A stretch of 57,978 bases of DNA from MED-G105 sp039819085. Lineage in GTDB: Bacteria > Pseudomonadota > Alphaproteobacteria > Caulobacterales > Parvularculaceae. Below, in pieces: positions 17,054 through 24,559 of the stretch. How positions within the stretch are numbered: position 1 is the stretch's first letter; every line of letters starts with the position of its first letter. Under the pieces are notes generated by a model. It had not been told where the DNA came from. It ran no database searches and saw nothing but the letters and a program-made list of their open reading frames with translations. The stretch spans positions 1-57,978 of the forward strand of contig JBCBSQ010000015.1 of assembly GCA_039819085.1 (NCBI GenBank), in the 5' to 3' direction. The position numbers and the translations under genes were made by a program.

Positions 17054-17668
17054 ATGGCGAGACCCAAAGCGACCCCTGAACAACGCACGGAGATCCGGCG
17101 CGGCATTCAAAGAGCCGCCGCCGAGATCTACCGCGCGGACGGGATTTCAGCGATCTCGGCGCGCGCGGTCGCCAAGAAGGCGGGCGTTTCCGTAGGGACG
17201 ATTTACGCATATTTCGGCGACCTTCCGGGCCTGATGCAGTCGCTTTGGACCGGCCGGGTCGAGCGCCAGAACGACCTTTTCAAGGCCGTCGCCGCCGAGC
17301 ATTCGGACCCGGTAGAGCGCCTTCGGGCGCTGATGGTCTCGTATCTGAGGTTCGGTGTTGAGAACCCCGACCTCTATCGCGGCGTCTTTCTCTTCGTCAG
17401 GCCGGAGAGCCTCGACCGTGGCGACACAACGCCATTCACGTCGTTTGTGTTTCCGGCGCTGCTTATTGAAGCGATCGGCGAGGGCCAGGCGGCTGACAGA
17501 CTCGTCGAGCGCGATCCGGCCGAACTCGCCCAAACGCTTTGGTCCGCACTTCACGGGTGCCTCGCTTTGCCGGCGAACCTCGACCGGTTGGGGTTTGCAA
17601 GCGCGGAGGAGATGACCGCGCCCATGGTCGACGCGCTCTTGCGAGGGGTTTGTTCGCGGGGCGGTTAG
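17054..17668 (+). CDS. TetR-family regulator
   Basis: A 204-residue TetR repressor. The N-terminal helix-turn-helix (about 15-60) contains ADGISAISARAVAKKAGVSV and GTIYAYFGDLPGLMQSLW; the C-terminal ligand domain is all-helical and of the TetR_C_33-like type. It starts 9 bp after the coq4-like gene, so the two are one operon, and the inverted repeat at 16255-16282 is its probable target. Its 3' end overlaps the convergent esterase gene by 4 bp. The effector is unknown. Confidence 0.88.
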   Translation: MARPKATPEQRTEIRRGIQRAAAEIYRADGISAISARAVAKKAGVSVGTIYAYFGDLPGLMQSLWTGRVERQNDLFKAVAAEHSDPVERLRALMVSYLRFGVENPDLYRGVFLFVRPESLDRGDTTPFTSFVFPALLIEAIGEGQAADRLVERDPAELAQTLWSALHGCLALPANLDRLGFASAEEMTAPMVDALLRGVCSRGG

Positions 17669-18597
17669 GGCGCCGGCGACAATAGGAACCGCAATGGGTC
17701 TTCCAGCCGTGCGGCCCAGTCGCCCTCGCTATGACCCGCGCCTGGATAGATGCGGGTGCGCCAACTTCGGCCCTCCTCGAAGCCGAGCGCGCGCAAGGTC
17801 TCGTCGATGACGGTTTGGTAGGGCGCATAGGCCGCGTCGAGCCCCTCAGAGCCATGGTCGAACCAGAGGCGCGTGTCGCCGGGCGACGGCAGCGCGGCGC
17901 GAAGATCGGCGGCGAAGGCTGCGGCGAGCGGCGCGCCCCAGCCGTCGAAATCGGCCATCTGCGTTTCGTCGAGCGTAAGCGGCCAATGGGTCGATAGGCA
18001 GCCCGCCCCGCCGAATACGTCCGATCCGTGCGTGGCGGCGTAGAGCGACACCAGCCCGCCCATGGACGCGCCCATGTGAAAGGTTGCGCTGCGTTCTGGC
18101 CGCGTGCGGTAGGCGCGGTCGATGAAGGGCTTCAGCTCCGTGGTGAGGAAATCGAGATACGCAGCCCCGGAAAGGGCGCCTTGATAGCGTGCGTCTTCGG
18201 ACAGATCGAACCGGCCGGCGACGTGTGGCGGCGCATAATCGCGGAACCGATCCGCCGTGCTCCAGACGCCGACGACGATTGTCGGCGGCGCGTCGCCGGC
18301 GGCGATCAGCGCTGACAGGGTCTCGTCGAGGTTCCACTCGACGCCCTGATGAGAGTAGCGTGGATCGAACAGGTTTTGTCCGTCGGCCATGTACAACACC
18401 TGGTGCGGTTCCTCGGATGTTTCGTAGCCGGGCGGCGTCCAGATGAAGACGTTTCGGGGCGTTATGTGCTCTGAGGGAAAGTCCTCGACGAGGCGGACCT
18501 CGCCGACCACTGTGTCCAGCGGCGTTTCAGCCATGCGCCCACAGGCGCTGATACACGCGAAGACGACGAAGGCGACAGAAACCACCGCCTTAGCCAT
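17665..18597 (-). CDS. Putative esterase, alpha/beta hydrolase (Esterase D type), lipoprotein
   Basis: A 310-residue alpha/beta hydrolase of the enterochelin esterase / esterase D group. The nucleophile elbow is GASMGG with S178, and the catalytic His lies in GAGHSEGDW near the C-terminus; YMADGQNLFDP is typical of the family. The start MAKAVVSVAFVVFACISAC suggests a lipoprotein with the modified cysteine at residue 19, so it is likely periplasmic. The start overlaps the upstream HxlR gene by 8 bp. Substrate unknown. Confidence 0.85.
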   Translation of the reverse strand: MAKAVVSVAFVVFACISACGRMAETPLDTVVGEVRLVEDFPSEHITPRNVFIWTPPGYETSEEPHQVLYMADGQNLFDPRYSHQGVEWNLDETLSALIAAGDAPPTIVVGVWSTADRFRDYAPPHVAGRFDLSEDARYQGALSGAAYLDFLTTELKPFIDRAYRTRPERSATFHMGASMGGLVSLYAATHGSDVFGGAGCLSTHWPLTLDETQMADFDGWGAPLAAAFAADLRAALPSPGDTRLWFDHGSEGLDAAYAPYQTVIDETLRALGFEEGRSWRTRIYPGAGHSEGDWAARLEDPLRFLLSPAP

Positions 18598-18913
18598 GCT
18601 TGGCGCCCCAATCGCGCATGGCGCCGATCACACCGCGCATCTCGCGTCCCTTGGAGGTCAGCAAATACTCCGCGCGCGGCGGGTGATCCTCATAAAGGCG
18701 GCGCTCTACGATTTCGGCGTCTTCGAGCATCTTTAAGCGGTTGGACAGGACTGCGGGCGTGATGCCGTCGATCGCGGTCTGCAGGTCTTGAAACCGGCGG
18801 GCGTCGTGGTCGAGCAGTTCGCGCAGGATTTGCGCAGTCCAGCGCGATCCGATGATCAGCGCAGTGCGTGTGATCGGACAGAAAGGAAGATGCTTCTTCG
18901 AGGTCACGGACAT
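18590..18913 (-). CDS. HxlR-family transcriptional regulator
   Basis: A 107-residue winged-helix protein of the HxlR (MarR-like) family: PFCPITRTALIIGSRWT with the conserved N-terminal Cys (C12) often used as a redox or electrophile sensor, then RRFQDLQTAIDGITPAVLSN and a wing RRLYEDHPPRAEYLLTSKG. It overlaps the esterase gene and is divergent from a MAPEG-family gene, with a palindrome in the shared intergenic region. Regulation of either neighbour is inferred. Confidence 0.9.
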   Translation of the reverse strand: MSVTSKKHLPFCPITRTALIIGSRWTAQILRELLDHDARRFQDLQTAIDGITPAVLSNRLKMLEDAEIVERRLYEDHPPRAEYLLTSKGREMRGVIGAMRDWGAKHG

Positions 18914-18957
18914 TGGCCTAGCCGAGTTCCTTTGGATTGACTAGCTTATATTAAAAA

Positions 18958-18970
18958 CATAGTGACTATG
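18958..18970. promoter_or_regulatory. Palindrome between hxlR-like and MAPEG genes
   Basis: CATAGT-G-ACTATG is a perfect 13-bp palindrome in an AT-rich intergenic stretch between divergent genes. HxlR proteins act on short symmetric sites at such divergent promoters, so this is a candidate operator for the adjacent regulator. Confidence 0.5.
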
Positions 18971-18991
18971 AAAAAGGGATGGAGATGAAAC

Positions 18992-19393
18992 ATGACCTTC
19001 GAGCTTTATGCGCTCTTGGCCGCCGGCGGGCTCTTGTTCGCGCTTTTGTTGATCCAAGGAGCGCTGACGCCTTTGGCGCATGGCTTCAAGTACGGGCTCG
19101 GACCGCGTGATGAAGCCAAGCCGCGCTCGGCTTTCGCCGGCCGGGTCGACCGGACTGTCGTCAACCATATGGAAGGCTTGGCGCTGTTCGTCCCGCTGAT
19201 AGTGGTCGCTGCGCTGGCGGGCGTGTCGTCCCAATTGACGGTCTGGGGCGCGGCGGCTTTCGTCGGGGCCCGCGCTGCGTTTGCGTTGTTTTATATCGCC
19301 GGGGTCCCGGTCTTTCGGTCCATCGCTTGGGGTGTCAGCGTCGTGGGCCTGATTATGATTTTCGCAGCGCTGCTGGGCGCCGGCGGCGCCTAG
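18992..19393 (+). CDS. MAPEG-family membrane protein
   Basis: A 133-residue protein with four hydrophobic helices of the MAPEG superfamily (membrane-associated eicosanoid/glutathione metabolism). The conserved Arg/Asn pattern is in AFAGRVDRTVVNHMEGLALF, where the helix-2 NHxE motif normally binds glutathione. Bacterial members include microsomal-type glutathione transferases and proteins without known activity. It is divergent from an HxlR-type regulator that may control it. A second, unrelated MAPEG gene lies at 54912. Confidence 0.85.
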   Translation: MTFELYALLAAGGLLFALLLIQGALTPLAHGFKYGLGPRDEAKPRSAFAGRVDRTVVNHMEGLALFVPLIVVAALAGVSSQLTVWGAAAFVGARAAFALFYIAGVPVFRSIAWGVSVVGLIMIFAALLGAGGA

Positions 19394-19848
19394 CTGATCC
19401 GCTTAAACGGCTTTGGCGCTGCGGTGGCCGTCGCCTTGGCGACCACGTCGCCTTTGACGCTGACAAGCTCTGACTCGAGAAAAGCGGTCGACTTGCCCCA
19501 TTTGAGGACCCAGGCCCGCGCCATCGCGGGACCCGGGAAGAGGGGGCGCAGAAAGCTGACTTTGAACTCGAGGGTCGGCGCTGTCATGGTGACGTTCGAG
19601 GCGATGATGCAGCAAGTCGACATGGCTTCGTCGAGCATGGCTGAAATGAATCCGCCTTGGATCGCGCCGGTCGGGTTGGCGAAGGACGGGCTGACCTGAA
19701 ACGACATTTCAATGCGCTTTGCGGTCTGATCAACGGCTTCGAGGCGCATGCCCAGCGTGTCCGAGCAGGGCGGGCGTTTCTTGGAATTTTGAAACCGGGC
19801 GAGCATGTCCGCGTCCGAGAGGACGGGCGGGTCTTGTGCCTCGCTCAC
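19390..19848 (-). CDS. PaaI-family hotdog-fold thioesterase
   Basis: A 152-residue single-hotdog thioesterase. The active-site segment is FANPTGAIQGGFISAMLDEA, where the family's H/Q-G-G and acidic residue place the acyl-CoA hydrolase site, followed by the strand LEFKVSFLRPLFPG. Such enzymes hydrolyse acyl- or phenylacyl-CoA thioesters. It begins 3 bp after the sspB stop on the same strand, so the two are probably co-transcribed. Its end overlaps the convergent MAPEG gene by 4 bp. Confidence 0.87.
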   Translation of the reverse strand: MSEAQDPPVLSDADMLARFQNSKKRPPCSDTLGMRLEAVDQTAKRIEMSFQVSPSFANPTGAIQGGFISAMLDEAMSTCCIIASNVTMTAPTLEFKVSFLRPLFPGPAMARAWVLKWGKSTAFLESELVSVKGDVVAKATATAAPKPFKRIS

Positions 19849-19851
19849 GGC

Positions 19852-20325
19852 CTATTTCTTCCGGAACGCTTCGAGGCTGACCACCGTGCCGCCTTCCGAC
19901 ATCGCCTCGGGCGGCTGGGGCTGGGCTTGCGGCTTCGCCGCCGCGACGGGCGGCAGCGCCTTGTCGGCGGTTCCGTCTTTTTCAAAAGTAAGGCCGAAAT
20001 TCACAGACGGATCGACAAACCGGGTCACCGCCGCATACGGCACGAAGAGATGCTGCGGCACGCCGGCGAATTTCAAGATGACCTCGAAATGATCGTCGTC
20101 GGGCTCCAGATCCCAATACTGGTGTTGGACGACGATCGTCATCTCGTCCGGGAACCGCTCAACCAAGTGGTCCGCGATCTCAACGCCCGGCGCCTTCGTG
20201 CGGAAGGTGATGTAGAAATGATGATCGCCGACCGGGCCGTCCTTGGCGATTTTGCGCAGCGCCTCTCGCATCACGCCGCGCATGGCGGCCTGCGTCAGGG
20301 CTTCGTATCCGATGTAGTCTGTCAC
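19852..20325 (-). CDS. sspB: SspB, ClpXP adaptor for ssrA-tagged proteins
   Basis: A 157-residue alphaproteobacterial-type SspB (DUF1321/ClpXP adaptor). The N-terminal domain (about 1-125) has HHFYITFRTKAPGVEIADHL, QYWDLEPDDDHFEVIL and VPQHLFVPYAAVTRFVDPSV; then a flexible proline/alanine linker leads to the short C-terminal tail VVSLEAFRKK, the ClpX-docking peptide. I start at GTG 20325 because GGGAGAG lies before it and the product then starts TDYIGYEAL as in relatives; the open frame reaches 20376. The ssrA gene whose tag it recognises lies 0.6 kb upstream. Confidence 0.92.
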   Translation of the reverse strand: MTDYIGYEALTQAAMRGVMREALRKIAKDGPVGDHHFYITFRTKAPGVEIADHLVERFPDEMTIVVQHQYWDLEPDDDHFEVILKFAGVPQHLFVPYAAVTRFVDPSVNFGLTFEKDGTADKALPPVAAAKPQAQPQPPEAMSEGGTVVSLEAFRKK

Positions 20326-20390
20326 CCAAGCTCTCCCATGGGATTTCAGCTTAGGCCCGCCTCGACGCCCCTTCAACGGCGTTCTTTTCG

Positions 20391-20434
20391 AAGGCGAGCG
20401 GGATGCGCCGACTCTCGCCTTTTCGCATCCCGCT
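20391..20434. other. Two mutually exclusive hairpins before sspB
   Basis: An 11-bp stem (AGCGGGATGCG, 20397-20407, with 20424-20434) and an 8-bp stem (AAGGCGAG, 20391-20398, with 20414-20421) are both perfect and interleave, so only one can form. The site lies between the SPW-like gene and sspB, both on the minus strand, upstream of a possible sspB promoter. It may be a terminator for the first gene or a switch. Confidence 0.5.
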
Positions 20435-20446
20435 GCGGCTTCTAGG

Positions 20447-20800
20447 TCACGCTTCCTCGGCTTCGATCGCGGTATCGGTCACCAATACGAGCGCGCAGAC
20501 CACGACGCCCATAATGAGGAAGTAAAGACGCTCGAGCCCCTGGAACCCGAAGAGGAAAGGCGCGGCGATGAAGGCGACGCCGGCGACAAAGTCAATCAGC
20601 AGGTGGGCGCTGAACGGCAGCACTTTCTGCACGCTGGTCGAGTAGTCGGTCACGAGGCTGTAAAGGAACAGCGCGGCGCCGGCGCCGGCCGACAGGAAGA
20701 GCGCGACTCCTGAAAAACCGAGAATAAACGGCAGCGCGATCAGGCCGACGGCGGCGGCGTAGTCGATGACGCCGTGAACATTTGCGGGAACGAATTTCAT
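20447..20800 (-). CDS. SPW-repeat-like four-helix membrane protein
   Basis: A 117-residue protein with four hydrophobic helices arranged as two similar halves, each with a Pro-Phe pair: LIALPFILGFSG and FIAAPFLFGFQG. This resembles the SPW-repeat integral membrane proteins, in which each half has an SPW-type motif. AAGGAGG lies before the ATG. The function of the family is unknown. It sits between ssrA and sspB on the same strand. Confidence 0.72.
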   Translation of the reverse strand: MKFVPANVHGVIDYAAAVGLIALPFILGFSGVALFLSAGAGAALFLYSLVTDYSTSVQKVLPFSAHLLIDFVAGVAFIAAPFLFGFQGLERLYFLIMGVVVCALVLVTDTAIEAEEA

Positions 20801-20911
20801 GGGGATGCCTCCTTGCTTCAGCGCCCGTTAGGTGGGCGGTCGAGCCTGGAATTTGAGCGCGCATCCGTTCAACTGGCCGTCACTTTGCGGTGATTTTCCC
20901 AAGCGGGAAAA

Positions 20912-21252
20912 GTGGAGGCTTCTGTTGCCAGGCGCCTCCGGGCCCCGCCTAGGGGGCTAAGACCCTAGGAGTTAAAGTGGTTTACCACGCGCTGCTTACG
21001 CAGCGAGCAGTTCACCTTCAGCGTAGTTGTCGTTGGCAACTATTGCTAAGCGGGCTTCTAACGGGGCCCATGCGAGCGAAGTCATCGTCTTTACACGTCC
21101 GTCGATCCTGTTTCGGCCCCGTGCCGCCGTCCAACGAACGGGTGATGGTGGAGCCGCCGGGTACCGCCCCCGGGTCCGGTCCGCTTATTACACGCGAGTT
21201 TATCGCCATAGTTCCGAAGAACGTCCTCAATATAAGGACATTCTTCGCGCCA
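20912..21252 (-). ncRNA. ssrA: Two-piece (permuted) tmRNA
   Basis: Rescues stalled ribosomes and adds a degradation tag. On the minus strand the acceptor piece comes first: an 11-bp hairpin (21216-21226 with 21236-21246), T-stem CCGGG/CCCGG, acceptor strand CGGCTCC, then ACCA ending at 21146. A 25-nt spacer (21121-21145) follows, and the coding piece begins GGGGCCG at 21120 with AGGATCGACGG just after. The two acceptor strands pair over 7 bp with G3-U70, the alanine identity pair. The tag is ANDNYAEGELLAA. This permuted order is characteristic of Alphaproteobacteria. Piece ends are approximate; a GGAGGC/GCCTCC hairpin (20914-20939) closes the 3' side. Confidence 0.92.
20996..21037 (-). other. 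tmRNA tag reading frame (ANDNYAEGELLAA-stop)
   Basis: Thirteen codons from the resume codon GCC (21037) to TAA (20996), encoding ANDNYAEGELLAA. With the alanine carried by tmRNA the appended tag would be AANDNYAEGELLAA. The AANDN start is the part bound by SspB, and the terminal hydrophobic-Ala-Ala is the ClpX signal. The tag resembles rhizobial ANDNYAEAR-type tags. Confidence 0.92.
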
Positions 21253-21268
21253 TGAAAGGATGAGTGGG

Positions 21269-22675
21269 TTAACGGTTGATCCGGAGGTCCGAGATGGACG
21301 AGGCGATCGTCTGGTAAGCGGCCTCCAGCTCGTCGCCGTTCGACGGGTCGAAGTAGAACCCGGCGCCGCTTGCGCAATACTCGAGCACCGCTTCGCCGGA
21401 GTTCGGCGCTTGGAAGGCCACCGAATAGATGCGGATGTTACTGTTCGCCTTGATGGCGTCGCACATGGCGCGCGCCTGGTCGTCTGAGTCGCCAAGCTCG
21501 TCGTCGAAATATTCGCGGTTGAACGCGCCATCCGTCATGAGAATGATTGCTTTCGCCGAATCCGGCTCGTCATAGGGCAGGGGCGCGGCGTCCTCCGGAA
21601 ACAACGGCGCCCAGTCCGGCGAGAGCATGTACCATCCCCAGGCCGCGCCAAGGTGGCCGGCCGTGTAGCCGTCGGCGCCGAGTTCCTCGATGTAGGTGAA
21701 GAGCTCTTCGCGGTCGTTGGTCAGTGGAAGCGGCTCGCTGTCGGGGCACACATGTTGCGTGTGGTCGTCTTCGTCGCCGGGTTGCAGCCATTGGCCATCG
21801 CCAGGCAGTGCATCGGTATAGGCTTCGGCGCCGCCCCGTTCCCACACGCAGGTGTGCGGCAGCTCGGCTTCGTAGGGCGTTCGGCAGCGATACTGAGTGC
21901 GCCGGACACCGTTGCGCCAGCGTTGGCGTGTTCGGTCGCAGACGTCGTCGTCGTCTGGTTCGAAGGTCCAGAAGCGGCCCGACATCCCCGTATAAGTCGT
22001 CGACTCGACCACGTCCTCGAAATACTCGCCCGCGTTTAGCATGCCGGCATAGGCCACCATCGCCAGGCGCACGTCTTCATCGCCGCTTTCCGGAAGCAAT
22101 TCATTGACCGCGGCTTCGGCCGCCTCTTTCAGGTCGGCGAGACGCTGTCCGCTCATGGAGCCTGAAGAGTCGAACACGAAGGCGACGTCGATCTTGCCGA
22201 TGCCGTAGGTCGAGCCGGTGGAGGTGCGGTAGGCGATGCGATCCTTGCCCATCACCGCCGAGAGCGTCGTGGGTTGGTCGCACAGCACTTCGGCGCGGAT
22301 GTCGTATTCGCCAACGCTTGCCTGCTCCTCCTCGGGAAAGTCCTCCCGGAAGCGGACGGTAGCGGTCGGGCAGGTGGCCGCCGAGCCATTGGCGGAGAGA
22401 TGGTTGGCGAAATAGTTTTGGACGATGCCGCGGACGTCTTCTTTGTTCGCGCCGTCCTGAAGCGCGCGCGATCCGGCGACCACGGCCGAGTCGAGGATCG
22501 CTTGGACTTTCTGCTTGTTGGAGACCGCATACTGAAAGTCGATCGCCATGCCTGCGACGCCGAGGATCGGCAAAATGGCGAGCGCGGCTATGATTGCGAC
22601 GTTGCCGTTCTCGTCCCGCGAGAGGTTCCGGGGCGGCGATTCAGAAGATGCTGACGGAATCGACGGCTTGAGCAC
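21269..22675 (-). CDS. TadG-like secreted/membrane protein with von Willebrand A domain
   Basis: A 468-residue protein with an N-terminal TadE/TadG-type membrane segment (SRDENGNVAIIAALAILPIL, about 20-40; QYAVSNKQKVQAILDSAVVA after it) and a vWA domain from about 160. The MIDAS motif DSSGSM (D169, S171, S173) and the later ILMTDGAF are intact, so metal-dependent binding is expected. Many cysteines lie in the insert at about 235-310. Such proteins occur with Tad pili, but no other tad gene is here. GTG start at 22675 with GGAG before it. The ssrA gene follows closely on the same strand. Confidence 0.87.
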   Translation of the reverse strand: MLKPSIPSASSESPPRNLSRDENGNVAIIAALAILPILGVAGMAIDFQYAVSNKQKVQAILDSAVVAGSRALQDGANKEDVRGIVQNYFANHLSANGSAATCPTATVRFREDFPEEEQASVGEYDIRAEVLCDQPTTLSAVMGKDRIAYRTSTGSTYGIGKIDVAFVFDSSGSMSGQRLADLKEAAEAAVNELLPESGDEDVRLAMVAYAGMLNAGEYFEDVVESTTYTGMSGRFWTFEPDDDDVCDRTRQRWRNGVRRTQYRCRTPYEAELPHTCVWERGGAEAYTDALPGDGQWLQPGDEDDHTQHVCPDSEPLPLTNDREELFTYIEELGADGYTAGHLGAAWGWYMLSPDWAPLFPEDAAPLPYDEPDSAKAIILMTDGAFNREYFDDELGDSDDQARAMCDAIKANSNIRIYSVAFQAPNSGEAVLEYCASGAGFYFDPSNGDELEAAYQTIASSISDLRINR

Positions 22676-22871
22676 GCGAACGGCTCCAATTCTTGGTTTG
22701 ACTCAGGGGAGCGTTTTACCCGCGCCCGGGTTTCGGCCGGGTTCTCATGCGCCGATTGTTTTTCAGGCTACGGAAAAGACCTGATTAACCACAGGCTGCG
22801 GCGCGGCGGCTCTTGAGGCGGTCCCCGCGGTTATGGGACGATGAGGGAAATGTCTGAGTCGGAGCGAAGGA

Positions 22872-23666
22872 TTGAAGCAGTATCACGACCTGTTGCGGGA
22901 TGTGCTCGCGAATGGCGAGCGGCGCGCGGACCGAACCGGCGTCGGCACGCTTGGCGTGTTCGGCCGGCAGATGCGGTTCGATCTCGCTGACGGCTTTCCG
23001 CTTCTGACGACCAAGAAGCTCCATTTGAAGTCCATCATCTATGAGCTGCTCTGGTTCCTGCGCGGCGACACCAATGTGCGATGGCTGCAGGAGCGCGGCG
23101 TTTCGATCTGGGATGAATGGGCCGATGAGAATGGGGACCTAGGACCGGTCTACGGCAAACAATGGCGTAGCTGGGCGGCGCCGGACGGCCGGGTCGTTGA
23201 TCAGATCCAATGGGTGCTGGACGAGATAAGGACCAATCCCACCTCGCGCCGCTTGGTGGTCTCGGCTTGGAACCCGGCCGATGTCGACAGTATGGCGCTG
23301 CCGCCCTGTCACTGCTTGTTCCAGTTCAATGTGATGGGAGGGCGGCTGAACTGTCAGCTTTATCAGCGCTCGGCCGACATCTTTCTCGGCGTTCCTTTCA
23401 ATATCGCGTCCTACGCTCTACTCACCATGATGATGGCGCGCGCCGCCGATCTTGAGCCTGGCGAGTTTGTCCACACGCTTGGCGACGCGCATCTTTATCT
23501 CAATCACTTGGAGCAAGCCGAGCTGCAATTGGCGCGCGCGCCGCGGGCGCTGCCGACCATGACGCTGGCCCCTGGCAAGACGGACCTGTTTGGATGGGAC
23601 TATGGCGACTTCGCCCTCAATGGCTACGATCCCCACCCGACGATCAAGGCGCCGATCGCGGTTTAG
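22872..23666 (+). CDS. thyA: Thymidylate synthase
   Basis: Converts dUMP to dTMP using 5,10-methylene-tetrahydrofolate, giving dihydrofolate. The 264 residues equal E. coli ThyA in length, with the catalytic cysteine at the same place (C146 in LPPCHCLFQF), DRTGVGTLGVFGRQMRFDL near the start, and QLYQRSADIFLGVPFNIASY. The start is TTG at 22872, which gives the family N-terminus MKQYHDLL and is preceded by GGAGCGAAGGA. It partners FolA at 24560, though a transporter gene separates them here. Confidence 0.97.
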   Translation: MKQYHDLLRDVLANGERRADRTGVGTLGVFGRQMRFDLADGFPLLTTKKLHLKSIIYELLWFLRGDTNVRWLQERGVSIWDEWADENGDLGPVYGKQWRSWAAPDGRVVDQIQWVLDEIRTNPTSRRLVVSAWNPADVDSMALPPCHCLFQFNVMGGRLNCQLYQRSADIFLGVPFNIASYALLTMMMARAADLEPGEFVHTLGDAHLYLNHLEQAELQLARAPRALPTMTLAPGKTDLFGWDYGDFALNGYDPHPTIKAPIAV

Positions 23667-23673
23667 TGTCGGA

Positions 23674-24420
23674 TCAAGCAGCGTGAGGTGAGATTTCGCC
23701 TCGGTCCTCGCGGCGCTTGATCATCCATGACACGACGACCGCGCCAACCATTTTTCCTAGCACAAAGACGATCCAATTCGCCCAATGCAGCTCGTCGCTA
23801 ACCTCCACCGGCGGGACCTCCGCCAGCGCTGCTTGTAGTTCGGCTGGCGCTGCATTCGCCATTTGTTGCATGATTTCGGCGCGTTGGTCCTCCGCGTGTA
23901 GCTTCCTCGCAAGGCCAGCGCCGTACAGAAAAATAGTCGTGTCTATAGGGGACGCCGCTGCGCTGGAGATTAGTACGCGCGTTGACAGGCGATACTTAGT
24001 GAAAGTGAAAAGTACCCAATCCACTGCCTCTGACACTGCGAAGGCGAGACCAGATGCGATAGCGATTACCGGCCAAGCATAATAAAACGCCCAAGCGACG
24101 GCCAACGCCATAACCAGCAAGACCCGATGTCCCATCTCGCGCTGAACAAAATCGCGAATCACAAAGACCATCCCCGTGACCATTGTGAGCGGGTTCAGTT
24201 TCACACCTTTTTCAAAAGTGTCGTTCGGCTCGGCGAGCACGTAGCTCTCCACGTTTCCAAACGACCAGTTTAGGAACGGAATCAACGCTACGTAGACGAA
24301 GGCCCAGGCGCGTCCTTTGAGGTAGTATATCAAAGAAAACGTGGCGATGAGGCCAGGAGCTACCCATAGTAAGTCGTCTGGATCGCGGTAAGCTATAATC
24401 CCGATGATTTCAGACAGCAT
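23674..24420 (-). CDS. VUT/YhhQ-family transporter (probable queuosine precursor type)
   Basis: A 248-residue polytopic membrane protein. The block VFVIRDFVQREMGHRVLL, then SGLAFAVSEAVDWVLF and SSAAASPIDTTIFLYGAG, match the VUT/YhhQ family, whose characterised members import 7-deazapurine precursors of queuosine. A C-terminal extension with QRAEIMQQMANAAPAELQA is unusual. It runs opposite to thyA and folA and sits between them; its base composition looks less GC-rich than the flanks, which suggests acquisition. Substrate is inferred from the family. Confidence 0.8.
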   Translation of the reverse strand: MLSEIIGIIAYRDPDDLLWVAPGLIATFSLIYYLKGRAWAFVYVALIPFLNWSFGNVESYVLAEPNDTFEKGVKLNPLTMVTGMVFVIRDFVQREMGHRVLLVMALAVAWAFYYAWPVIAIASGLAFAVSEAVDWVLFTFTKYRLSTRVLISSAAASPIDTTIFLYGAGLARKLHAEDQRAEIMQQMANAAPAELQAALAEVPPVEVSDELHWANWIVFVLGKMVGAVVVSWMIKRREDRGEISPHAA

Positions 24421-24559
24421 GAATTTGAGACCTCGCCGACGATGCGATTTCTGGTGAAAACTGGTTCAGCTCTTGCGCATCCCCGCGAACCGGCCTTGAA
24501 CTCCTGGCAAACGCGACCTCAAAGCGAGATCGCGTCAATTTGGTCGCGAGTCTAGATCC

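Noticed and set aside
20391..20434. H-type pseudoknot formed by the two interleaved stems
   Set aside because: The two 3' arms abut with no loop to cross an 11-bp stem, so both stems cannot form together; alternative hairpins are more likely.
20977..21377. Short ORFs over the ssrA region on both strands
   Set aside because: The sequence is accounted for by tmRNA structure; only the 13-codon tag frame is functional.
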